In this document: positions 31,590 to 39,636 of the stretch, piece after piece
How positions within the stretch are numbered: position 1 is the first letter of the stretch
Layout: the number at the start of each line of letters is the position of its first letter
Assembly: GCF_021554725.1 (NCBI RefSeq)
Contig: NZ_JAIZDP010000001.1
Coordinates: 992,001-1,056,000 of the forward strand
Direction: 5' to 3'
DNA: 64,000 nucleotides
Source: Sinomonas notoginsengisoli
GTDB taxonomy: Bacteria; Actinomycetota; Actinomycetes; Actinomycetales; Micrococcaceae
Translations under genes and position numbers: made by a program
Notes under the pieces: model-generated
What the model was told of the DNA's origin: nothing
What the model saw: only the letters and a program-made list of their open reading frames with translations
Databases searched by the model: none

Positions 31590-32675
31590 CTACCGCTCGA
31601 GTTCGCCCCGGATGTACGCCTCGACGTCGGCGCGCGCCACATCGTCGGCCTTCTGCACCGGCGGGGACTTCATGAAGTACGCGCTCGGGGATGTCAGCGG
31701 ACCGCCAATGCCACGGTCGAGGCCGATCTTGGCCGCACGGACAGCGTCGATGATCACGCCCGCCGAGTTGGGCGAGTCCCACACTTCGAGCTTGTACTCG
31801 AGCGAAACGGGCGCGTCTCCGAAGTTGCGGCCCTCGAGGCGCACGAACGCCCACTTGCGGTCGTCGAGCCAGGCCACGTAGTCGGACGGGCCAATGTGCA
31901 CATCGCGCTCGGCGAGCTCGGCCTCGACGTTGGAGGTCACGGCCTGGGTCTTCGAGATCTTCTTGGACAAGAGCCGCTCGCGCTCGAGCATGTTCTTGAA
32001 GTCCATGTTGCCGCCTACGTTGAGCTGGTACGTGCGGTCCACGGTCACACCGCGGTCCTCGAACAGCTTCGCGAGAACGCGGTGGGTGATGGTCGCGCCG
32101 ATCTGGCTCTTGATGTCGTCGCCCACGATCGGCACGCCCGCCTCGGTGAACTTCGCCGCCCACTCCGGGGTACCGGCGATGAAGACGGGCAGCGCGTTGA
32201 CGAACGCCACGTGTGCATCGATCGCGCACTGGGCATAGAACTTCGCGGCCTTCTCGGAGCCCACCGGGAGGTAGCAGACGAGGACGTCCACGCGGGCCTC
32301 GCGGAGGGCGGCGACGACGTCGACCGGCTCCTCCGGGGACTCCTCGATGGTCTCTCGATAGTACTTGCCGAGGCCATCGAGGGTGTGGCCCCGCTGGACG
32401 GTGACGCCCGTTGGGGGCACGTCGGTGATCTTAATGGTGTTGTTCTCGCTCGCCACGATCGCGTCGGCGAGGTCGACCCCCACCTTCTTGCCGTCCACGT
32501 CGAACGCGGCGACGAACTCGAGGTCGCCAACATGGTAGTCGCCGAACGCCACGTGCATGAGGCCGGGAACTGTCTCCTGCGGGTCAGCGTCGCGGTAGTA
32601 GTGCACCCCCTGGACAAGCGAGGCGGCGCAGTTCCCCACACCGACGATGGCAACACGGATCTTGTTATCTGACAC
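31590..32675 (-). CDS. ino1: Inositol-3-phosphate synthase
   Basis: NAD-dependent conversion of glucose-6-phosphate to 1L-myo-inositol-1-phosphate, precursor of mycothiol and phosphatidylinositol. The bacterial-length 361-aa protein has the Rossmann motif [13 protein letters not shown], the Ino1 core [16 protein letters not shown] and [17 protein letters not shown]. The GTG at 32675 is preferred because AGGAG lies 4 nt upstream; an ATG 12 nt earlier has no SD. A TAGGAT box at 32744-32749 gives a leader of about 60-65 nt. Confidence 0.95.
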   Translation of the reverse strand: MSDNKIRVAIVGVGNCAASLVQGVHYYRDADPQETVPGLMHVAFGDYHVGDLEFVAAFDVDGKKVGVDLADAIVASENNTIKITDVPPTGVTVQRGHTLDGLGKYYRETIEESPEEPVDVVAALREARVDVLVCYLPVGSEKAAKFYAQCAIDAHVAFVNALPVFIAGTPEWAAKFTEAGVPIVGDDIKSQIGATITHRVLAKLFEDRGVTVDRTYQLNVGGNMDFKNMLERERLLSKKISKTQAVTSNVEAELAERDVHIGPSDYVAWLDDRKWAFVRLEGRNFGDAPVSLEYKLEVWDSPNSAGVIIDAVRAAKIGLDRGIGGPLTSPSAYFMKSPPVQKADDVARADVEAYIRGELER

Positions 32676-32743
32676 AGCACTCCTCATGACGTCGTGGCCG
32701 CGGCGCCAGCTGACGCACGTCCTTCGAGAGCCGCGGCACAGAT

Positions 32744-32749
32744 ATCCTA
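32744..32749 (-). promoter_or_regulatory. -10-like box of ino1
   Basis: TAGGAT on the minus strand, in the context TTAGGATATC. It resembles the guaB element. Confidence 0.4.
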
Positions 32750-32784
32750 ACCGCGCCGCCCTCCCCTCCCCGAGACGGATTCCC

Positions 32785-32790
32785 TAGACT
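32785..32790 (+). promoter_or_regulatory. -10-like box, leaderless PLDc_N gene
   Basis: TAGACT lies 6 nt before the ATG at 32797. Confidence 0.5.
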
Positions 32791-32796
32791 GGCCGA

Positions 32797-33120
32797 ATGG
32801 GATGGAACAAGAGGACCAAGAAGAAGTGGGCCGAGCTCAGCGGCGGGCAGCGCGTGGGCGTGGTGATCACCGGAGCCATCCAGATCACCCTCCAGGCCTT
32901 GGCCCTGCGGGATCTGGCCAAGCGCCCGGCCGAGCAGGTCAACGGGCCGAAGTTTGCCTGGGCGGGTGCTACATTCATCAACACCATCGGACCGATCGCG
33001 TACTTCCTCCTGGGCCGCAGGGCCGCGCCGGACCAGGCGCGGAAGGGCTCCGGCTCAGACGCGTCCTCGGCGGGCCTCAAGACGGCGACCGGGGTCTCGA
33101 TCGGGAAGAAGCTCGGCTGA
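32797..33120 (+). CDS. PLDc_N (phospholipase D nuclease N-terminal) type membrane protein
   Basis: A 107-aa protein with a basic N-terminus (MGWNKRTKKKW), two hydrophobic segments (about residues 20-36 and 55-73) and the PLDc_N hallmark ALRDLAKRPAEQVNGPK followed by FINTIGPIAYFLLGRR. The domain is known from cardiolipin synthases, but this protein lacks a catalytic domain. Function unknown. It is divergent from ino1. Confidence 0.8.
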   Translation: MGWNKRTKKKWAELSGGQRVGVVITGAIQITLQALALRDLAKRPAEQVNGPKFAWAGATFINTIGPIAYFLLGRRAAPDQARKGSGSDASSAGLKTATGVSIGKKLG

Positions 33121-33182
33121 CCGGGTCTGTCCGCGACGCTCGACGCCGGGGGCGCGCCTCGCGCTCCCGGCTTTCCTTGCAT

Positions 33183-34079
33183 TCAACGAGGCACCCGCAC
33201 GGTGAGCGCGCCCGGATCGACGCGGACGTCGAGGACGCTGCCGCGGCCTAGATGGTCGCCGTCCAGCTGGATGTCGTCCGGGTGCGCGGCGGCCACGCGC
33301 ACTGCTCTGCCGGTAAGGTGCCCGAGATCGGGCTGTGAATGCCGGCGGAATCGGAGCAGGAGGGCCGCCGCGACCCGAAACCAGCCGGGGAGTCCCCGCG
33401 GGGCGACCGCGAGGACGTTCAGGATGCCGTCGTCCACCCGCGCACCGGGGAAGACCTCGATGTCACCCTGAATGCGGCCGCAGTTGCCGATCATGACCCC
33501 GCGCTGGCGCCGATCGAGCGCGAAACGGCCATCGATGTCGACGCGGATGCGGATGGAGTCTCCCGCGATGCTCTGGGCCGCCGATGCCACATAAGCGAGC
33601 CAGCCGGCTTTGGCCTTGAGGCCGCTGTCCGCGTTGGCCATCATCGTGGCGTCCAGTCCGAGACCCGCCATCACCACGAACGCGAGCTCGTCGCCATCGT
33701 CCACTCGTGCCCAGGCGAGGTCGATGCGGCGGTCCCGCCCCTCCAGTGCGACCCCGAGCGCCGCCTCGGGATCGTCGATCGGGAGGCTCAGGTTGCGTGC
33801 AAACAGGTTGCCAGTGCCAAGCGGCACCAGGCCGAGCGGGATCTCGGCGCCCGCCAGGACCCCGGAGACCGCACGAACGGTGCCGTCCCCGCCGCCCACC
33901 ACAATCAGCTCCGCCCCGCCGTCGAGCGCCTCGACCGCCATGCCGGGCCCGGGATCCTGAGCGGTCGTCTCCAGGACCGTGGCTTCCGCCCCGTCGTCTG
34001 CACAGCGCTTCCGGAACGCGTCGACGAGTGCGTCGGCGCCCTCCTTGACCGGATTGACGATGAGCGCGCGCCTGTCCAC
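33183..34079 (-). CDS. Diacylglycerol kinase-like lipid kinase (DAGK/YegS family)
   Basis: A 298-aa member of the DagK/LCB5 family. The nucleotide-binding GGGDGTVRAV is near residue 62, followed by GLVPLGTGNLFARNL and VMAGLGLDATMM. The likely substrate is diacylglycerol or another lipid with a free hydroxyl. GTG start at 34079 with a GGAAGGGG SD. Confidence 0.88.
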   Translation of the reverse strand: MDRRALIVNPVKEGADALVDAFRKRCADDGAEATVLETTAQDPGPGMAVEALDGGAELIVVGGGDGTVRAVSGVLAGAEIPLGLVPLGTGNLFARNLSLPIDDPEAALGVALEGRDRRIDLAWARVDDGDELAFVVMAGLGLDATMMANADSGLKAKAGWLAYVASAAQSIAGDSIRIRVDIDGRFALDRRQRGVMIGNCGRIQGDIEVFPGARVDDGILNVLAVAPRGLPGWFRVAAALLLRFRRHSQPDLGHLTGRAVRVAAAHPDDIQLDGDHLGRGSVLDVRVDPGALTVRVPR

Positions 34080-34259
34080 AGTTCCCCTTCCGCCGGAAGC
34101 CCTTGACCTGAACGTTACCCGGACCCCGCGTCATAAAGATGTGGTGACGGCGCTCGCACAATCGGTGATCCAGCAAAGTCCCTGTGCTAGGAAGGAGACA
34201 GCTTGGCCACCACTGCAAGCAGTCCAACTGAACGTGTTCGCACCACACAAGGAGTAGGC

Positions 34260-34523
34260 ATGAGCTTCATCGGATTCCTCATTCTCGGTCTCATTGCGGG
34301 GGCAATTGCCAAGGCGATCCTCCCCGGACGGCAGGGGGGCGGCTGGCTCGCAACCCTCGTCCTCGGCGTCATCGGCGCGCTTCTGGGCGGCTGGCTCGGC
34401 GGGATGATCTTCAAGGAAGATCTCATGGCGCACTTCTGGAGCCTCAGCGCCTGGCTCACCGCCATCATCGGCTCGCTCATTGTGCTCATCATCTGGGGGC
34501 TTGTCACCCGGCGTCGAGCCTGA
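34260..34523 (+). CDS. GlsB/YeaQ/YmgE family stress-response membrane protein
   Basis: An 87-aa protein with three hydrophobic, Gly-rich helices and the family pattern IGFLILGLIAGAIAKAILPG, GGxxxTxxLG-like GGWLATLVLGVIGALLGG, and a C-terminal helix ending RRRA. The ATG at 34260 has AAGGAG 5 nt upstream. A second in-frame start, TTG 34203, has its own AAGGAG 5 nt upstream and would add 19 polar residues. A rho-independent terminator follows. Confidence 0.88.
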   Translation: MSFIGFLILGLIAGAIAKAILPGRQGGGWLATLVLGVIGALLGGWLGGMIFKEDLMAHFWSLSAWLTAIIGSLIVLIIWGLVTRRRA

Positions 34524-34559
34524 CTCCTCGCGCCAACCTGATCCCGCGCACACAGTAGA

Positions 34560-34592
34560 GGGGCGGTGCTGGGTCACTACCGGCGCCGCCCC
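34560..34592 (+). terminator. Rho-independent terminator of the GlsB gene
   Basis: GGGGCGGTGC pairs with GCGCCGCCCC (one G-U pair) and is followed by TTTCTGTGTTT. Confidence 0.8.
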
Positions 34593-34635
34593 TTTCTGTG
34601 TTTCGGATCACTGTCCGTTGCTGCGCTGCCGAGTC

Positions 34636-34935
34636 TCATCGGCGAACGCGTAGCCGAGAAACCTGGGCCCGCAGCTGGGCGTTCTCGTCCTCGAGGTCGA
34701 GGACGAGGCGTATGCCCTCGATGTTGAGTCCGGCATCAATCAAGTCGGCGATCCGGACGAGCCGCGTCATGTCGTCCTCGCTGTACCTCCTGGTGCCGCC
34801 CTCCGTGCGTGACGGCGTGAGAAGGCCCTTCCGCTCGTAGAGGCGCAGGCTGGAGAGCCCCATCCCGGACAGCTCGGCAGCGACTGAGATCGCATAGACG
34901 CCCTCTGACGGGTCGCGCTTGCGTTGCGTGGCCAA
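34636..34935 (-). CDS. MerR-family regulator, HspR-like
   Basis: A 99-aa DNA-binding protein. The MerR helix-turn-helix and wing span about residues 13-60 (YAISVAAELSGMG, LRLYERKGLL, GTRRYSEDD), followed by a dimerisation helix (NIEGIRLVLDLEDENAQLRAQV). The DLIDAGLNIEGI part resembles HspR. The start is TTG at 34935 because an in-frame stop lies three codons upstream. It is divergent from hsp20, with two inverted repeats in the shared region, so it probably controls the hsp20 operon. A role as repressor is an inference. Confidence 0.85.
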   Translation of the reverse strand: MATQRKRDPSEGVYAISVAAELSGMGLSSLRLYERKGLLTPSRTEGGTRRYSEDDMTRLVRIADLIDAGLNIEGIRLVLDLEDENAQLRAQVSRLRVRR

Positions 34936-34962
34936 TTCCGCCTACTTCCTTCCCCAGTGGTC

Positions 34963-35007
34963 TTGATCTGTGTCTTGAGATCAACTATATCTATGTCTGT
35001 AGAGACA
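34963..35007 (+). promoter_or_regulatory. hsp20 promoter with two inverted repeats
   Basis: TTGATC (34963-34968) and TATATC (34986-34991), spaced by 17 nt, form a good -35/-10 pair. TTGATCT-N8-AGATCAA (34963-34984) overlaps the -35 and spacer. TGTCT-N4-AGACA (34994-35007) lies downstream of the -10. Both are candidate sites for the divergent MerR protein. Confidence 0.6.
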
Positions 35008-35080
35008 GATCCATGGATGTGGAACCGTCCTACTGATGAATACTGGACATCCCGATATCGAACATCTGGAGGTGGCAGAG

Positions 35081-35503
35081 ATGCTGATGCGAACCGATCC
35101 ATTCCGTGAGCTCGACCGCCTGACGGAGCAGGTCTTCGGTAGCGCGTCGAGGCCCACGACCATGCCTATGGAGGCGTGGCGCGAGGACAGCGAATTCGTG
35201 GTGGAGTTCGACCTGCCGGGGGTGGACCCCGAGACGATCGACGTCGATGTGGAGCGCAACGTCCTGGCAGTCAAGGCGGAGCGGCAGTCGCACCGCCCGG
35301 ACGGCGCCGAGGTGGTTGCCGCCGAGCGCCCGTCCGGCACGTTCGGCCGCGAGCTCATCCTCGGCGACGCCCTGGACACGGGCAAGGTCACAGCGAACTA
35401 CGCGGACGGTGTCCTGACCCTGCGCATCCCGGTGGCCGAGGAGGCGAAGCCACGCAAGATCGAGGTCTCCACAACGCATTCGAAGAGGGAGATCGCGGCC
35501 TGA
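35081..35503 (+). CDS. Hsp20/alpha-crystallin small heat-shock protein
   Basis: A 140-aa small heat-shock protein that holds unfolding clients in an ATP-independent way. The alpha-crystallin domain covers about residues 25-125 (FVVEFDLPGVDPETIDVDVE, GTFGRELILGD, YADGVLTLRIPV), with the IxI-like tail RKIEVS. ATG 35081 has GGAGG 8 nt upstream; ATG 35087 is an alternative. It leads a probable operon with the J-domain gene and two small unknown genes. Confidence 0.93.
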   Translation: MLMRTDPFRELDRLTEQVFGSASRPTTMPMEAWREDSEFVVEFDLPGVDPETIDVDVERNVLAVKAERQSHRPDGAEVVAAERPSGTFGRELILGDALDTGKVTANYADGVLTLRIPVAEEAKPRKIEVSTTHSKREIAA

Positions 35504-35512
35504 GGGACCGTG

Positions 35513-35546
35513 GCCCCGGCAGGGCCGCACATGGCCCTGCCGGGGC
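35513..35546 (+). terminator. Strong intercistronic stem-loop in the hsp20 operon
   Basis: GCCCCGGCAGGGCC and GGCCCTGCCGGGGC form a perfect 14-bp stem with a 6-nt loop, 10 bp after the hsp20 stop and 27 bp before the J-domain gene. No U-tract follows. It could be an attenuator or an mRNA-stabilising processing site. Confidence 0.65.
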
Positions 35547-35573
35547 GCCGGCCTCCCCCACGCGGAGGCTGCC

Positions 35574-35915
35574 ATGCGTGCAAAGGACTTCTACGAGGTG
35601 CTCGGGGTGGACCGCACGGCGAGCCTGCGGGAGATCCGCTCCGCCTATCGGCGGCTCGTGCGCGAACTGCACCCTGACGGTCGCACCGCAGTCTCCGAGT
35701 CTGATCGCGAACGGCTGCGGGAGGCGATTGAAGCCTACGCTGTGCTGGGCCGCGAGGATCGCAGGGCGTCCTACGATGCCGCTCGGGACCGCGCCGAGTC
35801 CGTCCTCTGGGCGCAGATGCCTCCGCGCCAGCCCGTGTGGCTTGCGCGAAGGCCGATGAACCAGCAGATGGACCAGGACGACCTCGTGCGGTTCCTCCTC
35901 CGCTGGTTCCGCTGA
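35574..35915 (+). CDS. Mini J-domain (DnaJ-like) protein
   Basis: A 113-aa protein whose first 65 residues are a J domain: DFYEVLGVDRTASLREIRSAY, the catalytic HPD tripeptide near residue 34, and the helix IV region SYDAARD. It lacks the Gly/Phe, zinc-finger and C-terminal domains of DnaJ. The last ~45 residues are unrelated, with RRPMNQQMDQDD and an amphipathic end (LVRFLLRWFR). J domains stimulate DnaK; this one may deliver Hsp20-held clients to DnaK. GGAGG lies 5 nt upstream. Confidence 0.9.
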   Translation: MRAKDFYEVLGVDRTASLREIRSAYRRLVRELHPDGRTAVSESDRERLREAIEAYAVLGREDRRASYDAARDRAESVLWAQMPPRQPVWLARRPMNQQMDQDDLVRFLLRWFR

Positions 35916-35969
35916 CTCGTGAGAGGGAACATGCGTGGAGAGCACATCCACCCAGATGAAGGAGAGGCC

Positions 35970-36371
35970 GTGAGCCCAGAGAAGAGCGGCTGGCGCCGCT
36001 ACGACAGCACCCTGTTCCCCGTGTTCCACGAGAGGTTCGAGGAGAAGTGGGGCGAGGGCACCGCACCGTTCCTTGACCCCAGCGTCTACGACAACGAGCA
36101 GCCCAAGCCTCGTGCCCAGTGGATCAACGTCGATACAGGGGCGGCGGTCGCGGTCGTGCCCGTGTGGGAGGACGACTCCGCCGCACGCTCGTTCGCGGTC
36201 TTCTACCTGCCGCCCACCGGCGGGATATGGGTGCTGCGGCCGCCAGGGCTCTCGAGCTATGTCGAGGCGGTGGCCAACGGAACGGCTGCGAGCGAGGATG
36301 CGGTGGCCCTCCGTAACGACTCGTTCCACAAGGCCGTGGCCCACGCCGAGGCATTCATCTACGGCACGTAG
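35970..36371 (+). CDS. Uncharacterised protein in the hsp20 cluster
   Basis: A 133-aa protein of no recognised family, starting at GTG 35970 with GGAGAG 3 nt upstream (an ATG at 35931 is possible). It begins with aromatic and charged residues (GWRRYDSTLFPVFHERFEEKWGEG) and has no signal peptide or membrane segment. A mixed alpha/beta fold is suggested (AVAVVPVWEDD, FAVFYLPPTGGIWVL). It is 54 bp after the J-domain gene and 17 bp before the next small gene, so co-expression with the heat-shock genes is likely. Confidence 0.7.
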   Translation: MSPEKSGWRRYDSTLFPVFHERFEEKWGEGTAPFLDPSVYDNEQPKPRAQWINVDTGAAVAVVPVWEDDSAARSFAVFYLPPTGGIWVLRPPGLSSYVEAVANGTAASEDAVALRNDSFHKAVAHAEAFIYGT

Positions 36372-36388
36372 AAAGGAGAACTTGAGAC

Positions 36389-36583
36389 ATGGCCCGAATC
36401 ACCATCGACGGGATCCTCTACGACGTCGAGGGAACGGATGCTCCCGCGCTCGCGCAGAGCGTGGCTGAGGCTTTGGAGGGGGGTGCCGCGTGCACCCTTG
36501 AGGCGAGCCGGTTCGGCGGGCCCGTGCCCGTCCAGGGCCGATTGGTCATCGGCGCGAGCCAATCGTTCTTCGTCACGGGCTGA
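36389..36583 (+). CDS. Uncharacterised 64-aa protein in the hsp20 cluster
   Basis: A compact protein with no Cys and no membrane segment, starting MARITIDGILYDVEGTDAP and ending GRLVIGASQSFFVTG. Alternating hydrophobic residues suggest a small beta-rich fold with one helix (LAQSVAEALEGG). AAGGAG lies about 12 nt upstream of the ATG, which is long. Family unknown. It is the last gene before a strong terminator. Confidence 0.65.
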   Translation: MARITIDGILYDVEGTDAPALAQSVAEALEGGAACTLEASRFGGPVPVQGRLVIGASQSFFVTG

Positions 36584-36602
36584 GGCCGAGCCCAGACACG
36601 GG

Positions 36603-36646
36603 GAAGGGGCGCGGGCAGGCGGTGTTCGCCGTGCCCACGCCCCTTC
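36603..36646. terminator. Bidirectional terminator at the end of the hsp20 cluster
   Basis: GAAGGGGCG pairs with CGCCCCTTC, with further inner pairing (GGGCA.GGCGG/CCGTGCCC). It lies between convergent genes. Confidence 0.75.
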
Positions 36647-36667
36647 TTCATCGAGGGAGCCAGACGG

Positions 36668-37492
36668 TCAGGGCTTCTTGCGGCCCTCGTCGAATCCCTC
36701 GGTCTCGATGTGCTCCTTCGAGACGTCCTCGTTCACGGTCTTTTCACCGGTTCGGGTCTCGGTCCCGAGCTTGACCCGCTCCACCGGGACGGTCTCCTTG
36801 TCCACCACGGGACGCTCCTCGTGGAGGGTGACCTCGTGCTCCTCCTCCGAGAGGTCGGCCCCGCCCATGGCAGCACCGCGATTCTGCTCCGTGATGGGCT
36901 CGCGCTCCACACGGACCTCTTCGCGCTGGACCGGCACGGTCTTCTGCACGTTTTCCGTGGTGACGTACTTGCGGAGCCGGGCACGCCCGACTTCCTCCCG
37001 CTCGGTGCCGACGTTGAGCCGCTCCTCCGAACGGGTCATCGCGTCGTCCGTGTTGGGCCCCGAGGTGTCATGGCCGGTGGTCCGCCTGTCGGTCCGCCCG
37101 GTATCACCCTCGACGGCCGTCTCGTCGCCGGTGTGGCGGGTGCCCCGCCCGTTCCCATCCGCGATTCCGCTGCGGGCAGTGCGGCCGTAGTGCGTGTAGA
37201 GCCGGTCCTCCTCGTCGGGCTCGAGGTGCCCGTCCGGATCGACCCGTGGCGCGTCCTTGACCTGGTCCTTCGTGTACGGGACCACGAGATCTTCGCCCTG
37301 CCGGTTCGCTCCCTCGAGGGGGACGAACGACTCCTTCGTGCCGAAGAGCCCGGTCTTGACCGTCACCCACGTGGGGTTGTCGGTCTCGTCGTCGACGTAC
37401 AGCTCTCCGAGCCCGCCGATCTTCTCGCCGCCCTGTCCCAGGATGTTTCCCTTGGCACGGCCGAGGGTCTCGATGTCTTCACGTGTGACCAT
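36668..37492 (-). CDS. PRC-barrel and DUF2382 domain protein
   Basis: A 274-aa very charged, soluble protein. Residues 1-90 are a PRC barrel (GEKIGGLGELYVDDETDNPTW split across the sheet, and KESFVPLEGA). A Gly/Asp/Thr-rich linker follows, and about residues 150-260 form DUF2382 (ERLNVGTEREEVGRARLRK, VPVQREEVRVEREP, VTLHEERPVVDK). Proteins with this pairing are often linked to general stress or desiccation in bacteria; mechanism unknown. AAGGAG lies 9 nt upstream of the ATG. It is next to the heat-shock cluster and convergent with it. Confidence 0.88.
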   Translation of the reverse strand: MVTREDIETLGRAKGNILGQGGEKIGGLGELYVDDETDNPTWVTVKTGLFGTKESFVPLEGANRQGEDLVVPYTKDQVKDAPRVDPDGHLEPDEEDRLYTHYGRTARSGIADGNGRGTRHTGDETAVEGDTGRTDRRTTGHDTSGPNTDDAMTRSEERLNVGTEREEVGRARLRKYVTTENVQKTVPVQREEVRVEREPITEQNRGAAMGGADLSEEEHEVTLHEERPVVDKETVPVERVKLGTETRTGEKTVNEDVSKEHIETEGFDEGRKKP

Positions 37493-37809
37493 GGGTGTTG
37501 TCTCCTTCAGGTCAATCAGTTTCGGCTGTCGAGCGCCCCGCTTTCTTGAGGGCTGGGGCCGCTAATTCGGCCCCACGAGTCATCTACACAACCAGCCCGG
37601 GGGCGCTCGGCGCAAGGCCCACACCCCCGGGCCGCGGAGATCGCGCGGCGATGTTTACGCGCCACACCAGCGGGGCAATCATCGGGCGGTTTCTGCATTC
37701 TTCGGCGATTTCGCTGGGCTGGCCAAATCGGACGTCGCGGGCTCTTCCCAAATGCCGGTGCTGGCCATACAATGCCGTGACGCGAGGGAGCACGTTAGGC
37801 ACTAAGCCG
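37493..37809 (-). other. 317-bp intergenic region between treZ and the PRC/DUF2382 gene
   Basis: No gene was found. It holds two hairpins that could end the trehalose operon: GCCCGGGGG/CCCCCGGGC (37595-37632) and TGGGGCCG/CGGCCCCA with a 6-nt loop (37554-37575). A tandem 15-bp repeat (GTTAGGCACTAAGCC-like) lies at about 37794-37824 and overlaps the treZ stop codon. Its core TTAGGCACTAA is itself a small palindrome. The SD of the PRC gene is at the low end. Confidence 0.6.
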
Positions 37810-39636
37810 TTAGGCACTAAGCACGACGGCGGCCACTCCCGGCAGCAGCACGGCCTCACCGGAGGCGTTGCCAACCACCGTGCACCCCGGGTCTGTGGCG
37901 GCCAGGGCCCGTCCGCCGAACCCTGTGGGCAGCGGGACCTCGACGGGGCCGGGCCCGAGGCCCACGCAGACGATCGCCCCGGGGCGCCGCCATGTGATCC
38001 AGCGTGAGCCGGCGCCCTCACCAGTGCCCTCGACGCCGCCGGCGAGCACCTCGGTTTCGTCCAGTCGGCCCGACCACAGGCCAGGCTGCTCGGCGCGCAC
38101 CCGGATGAGCCGCCGGTACAGCGCGAGGAGGCGGGCGCCGTCGTGCGTTTCCGCCTCAGACCAGTCCAGGATCGAGCGGAGCCGGGTCTCGGGATCCTGC
38201 GGGTCTGGCACCAGGGCGGGGTCCCAGCCCATCCGCTCGAACTCGGCGAGGCGGCCCTTGCGCGTTGCCTCGGCAAGCTCGGGCTCCGGGTGCGAGGTGA
38301 AGAACTGCCACGGGGTCGTGGCGCCGTACTCCTCCCCCATGAACAGCATTGGCGTGAACGGCGAGGCCAGGGTCAGGACGGCTGCGACCGCGAGCCCGTC
38401 CCACCCGAGGACGGCGCTCGGCCGGTCGCCGACCGCGCGGTTGCCCACCTGATCGTGGTTCTGGCTCGACACCACGAGCTGGGTCGGCCTGACGCGCTCC
38501 GGGTCGAGCGGGCGGCCGTGGTGCCTGCCTCGGAAACTCGAGTAGGTGCCGTCGTGGAAGTACCCGCCGAGCATCACCTTGGCGAGCGCGTCCGGGTCGG
38601 CGAAGTCGGCGTAGTAGCCCTCCGCCTCCCCGGTCAGGGCCACGTGGATCGCGTGGTGGACGTCGTCATTCCACTGGCCGGCGAGCCCATAGCCGCCTGC
38701 CCGGCGCGGGGACACGATGCGCGGATCGTTGAGGTCGGACTCGGCGACGAGGAACGTGCGGCGGCCGCTCCCGTGCTCCACGTCCTCGGCCATGAGCTGG
38801 AGCTCCTCGAGCAGCGTCAGGGCCCTGTGGTCCTGGAAGGCGTGGACGGCGTCGAGCCGGAGGCCGTCCACGTGGTAGTCCTGAAGCCACATGCGGGCGT
38901 TGTCGAGGATGAGCGCACGGACCTCGTCGGAGCCCGGGCCGTCGAGGTTGACGGCGTCGCCCCACCCGGTCGCCGCCCCGGGGAGGAGGTACGGCCCGAA
39001 GAGTGGCAGGTAGTTCCCGCTTGGCCCGAGGTGGTTGTAGACCACGTCCTGGATCACGCCGATCCCGGCCGCATGGGCGGCGTCCACGAAGCGCTGGTAG
39101 GCCGCCGGGCCGCCATAGCCCTCGTGCACCGCGTACCACAGGACCCCGTCGTAGCCCCAGTTGTGCGGCCCGTTGAAGGCGTTGACCGGCAGGAGCTCGA
39201 CGAAGCCCACGCCGAGGTCCGCGAGGTACGGCAGCCGCTCCGCCGCGGCGTCGAAGGTCCCTTGGCTCGTGAAGGTGCCCACGTGCAGCTCGTAGATGAC
39301 CGAGCCAGCGAGGTCGCGGCCGGTCCAGTCGCCGTCGGCCCACGCATGGCGGTCCGGGTCGAAGCCCGCGGAGAGCGCGTGGACGCCGTCCGGCTGGCGG
39401 GGGGACCGCGGGTCGGGGAACGGCCCTTCGCCGTCCAGGACGTAGCCGTACCGCTCCCCCGCAGCGAGGGCACCTGCCACGCGGGCGGCCTCGGACGACG
39501 GCGGCATCCACCACCCGCCGTCGGCCTCCTCGAGCGGTAGGGTCTCGGCTTCCGGCCCCGTGCCGAGCACGAGCTCGACGCGCGAGGGGATCGGTGCCCA
39601 GACGCTGCCTTCGGGCCTGGGATCCTGGTGCATCAT
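37810..39636 (-). CDS. treZ: Malto-oligosyltrehalose trehalohydrolase
   Basis: GH13 enzyme releasing trehalose from maltooligosyl-trehalose (step 2 of TreYZ). The ~608-aa protein has an N-terminal CBM48-like beta domain, catalytic residues in [10 protein letters not shown] (nucleophile Asp), VAESDLND (acid Glu) and [12 protein letters not shown] (stabilising Asp), and a C-terminal beta domain. ATGATG at 39636 overlaps the treY stop, with GGAGG 4 nt upstream. It is last in the glgX-glgX-treY-treZ run. Confidence 0.95.
   Translation of the reverse strand: MMHQDPRPEGSVWAPIPSRVELVLGTGPEAETLPLEEADGGWWMPPSSEAARVAGALAAGERYGYVLDGEGPFPDPRSPRQPDGVHALSAGFDPDRHAWADGDWTGRDLAGSVIYELHVGTFTSQGTFDAAAERLPYLADLGVGFVELLPVNAFNGPHNWGYDGVLWYAVHEGYGGPAAYQRFVDAAHAAGIGVIQDVVYNHLGPSGNYLPLFGPYLLPGAATGWGDAVNLDGPGSDEVRALILDNARMWLQDYHVDGLRLDAVHAFQDHRALTLLEELQLMAEDVEHGSGRRTFLVAESDLNDPRIVSPRRAGGYGLAGQWNDDVHHAIHVALTGEAEGYYADFADPDALAKVMLGGYFHDGTYSSFRGRHHGRPLDPERVRPTQLVVSSQNHDQVGNRAVGDRPSAVLGWDGLAVAAVLTLASPFTPMLFMGEEYGATTPWQFFTSHPEPELAEATRKGRLAEFERMGWDPALVPDPQDPETRLRSILDWSEAETHDGARLLALYRRLIRVRAEQPGLWSGRLDETEVLAGGVEGTGEGAGSRWITWRRPGAIVCVGLGPGPVEVPLPTGFGGRALAATDPGCTVVGNASGEAVLLPGVAAVVLSA

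Noticed and set aside
37815-37835. GCACGACGGCGGCCAC sequence at the treZ 3' end as another ACGACG-type terminator
   Set aside because: No complementary right arm was found nearby; it encodes the end of TreZ.
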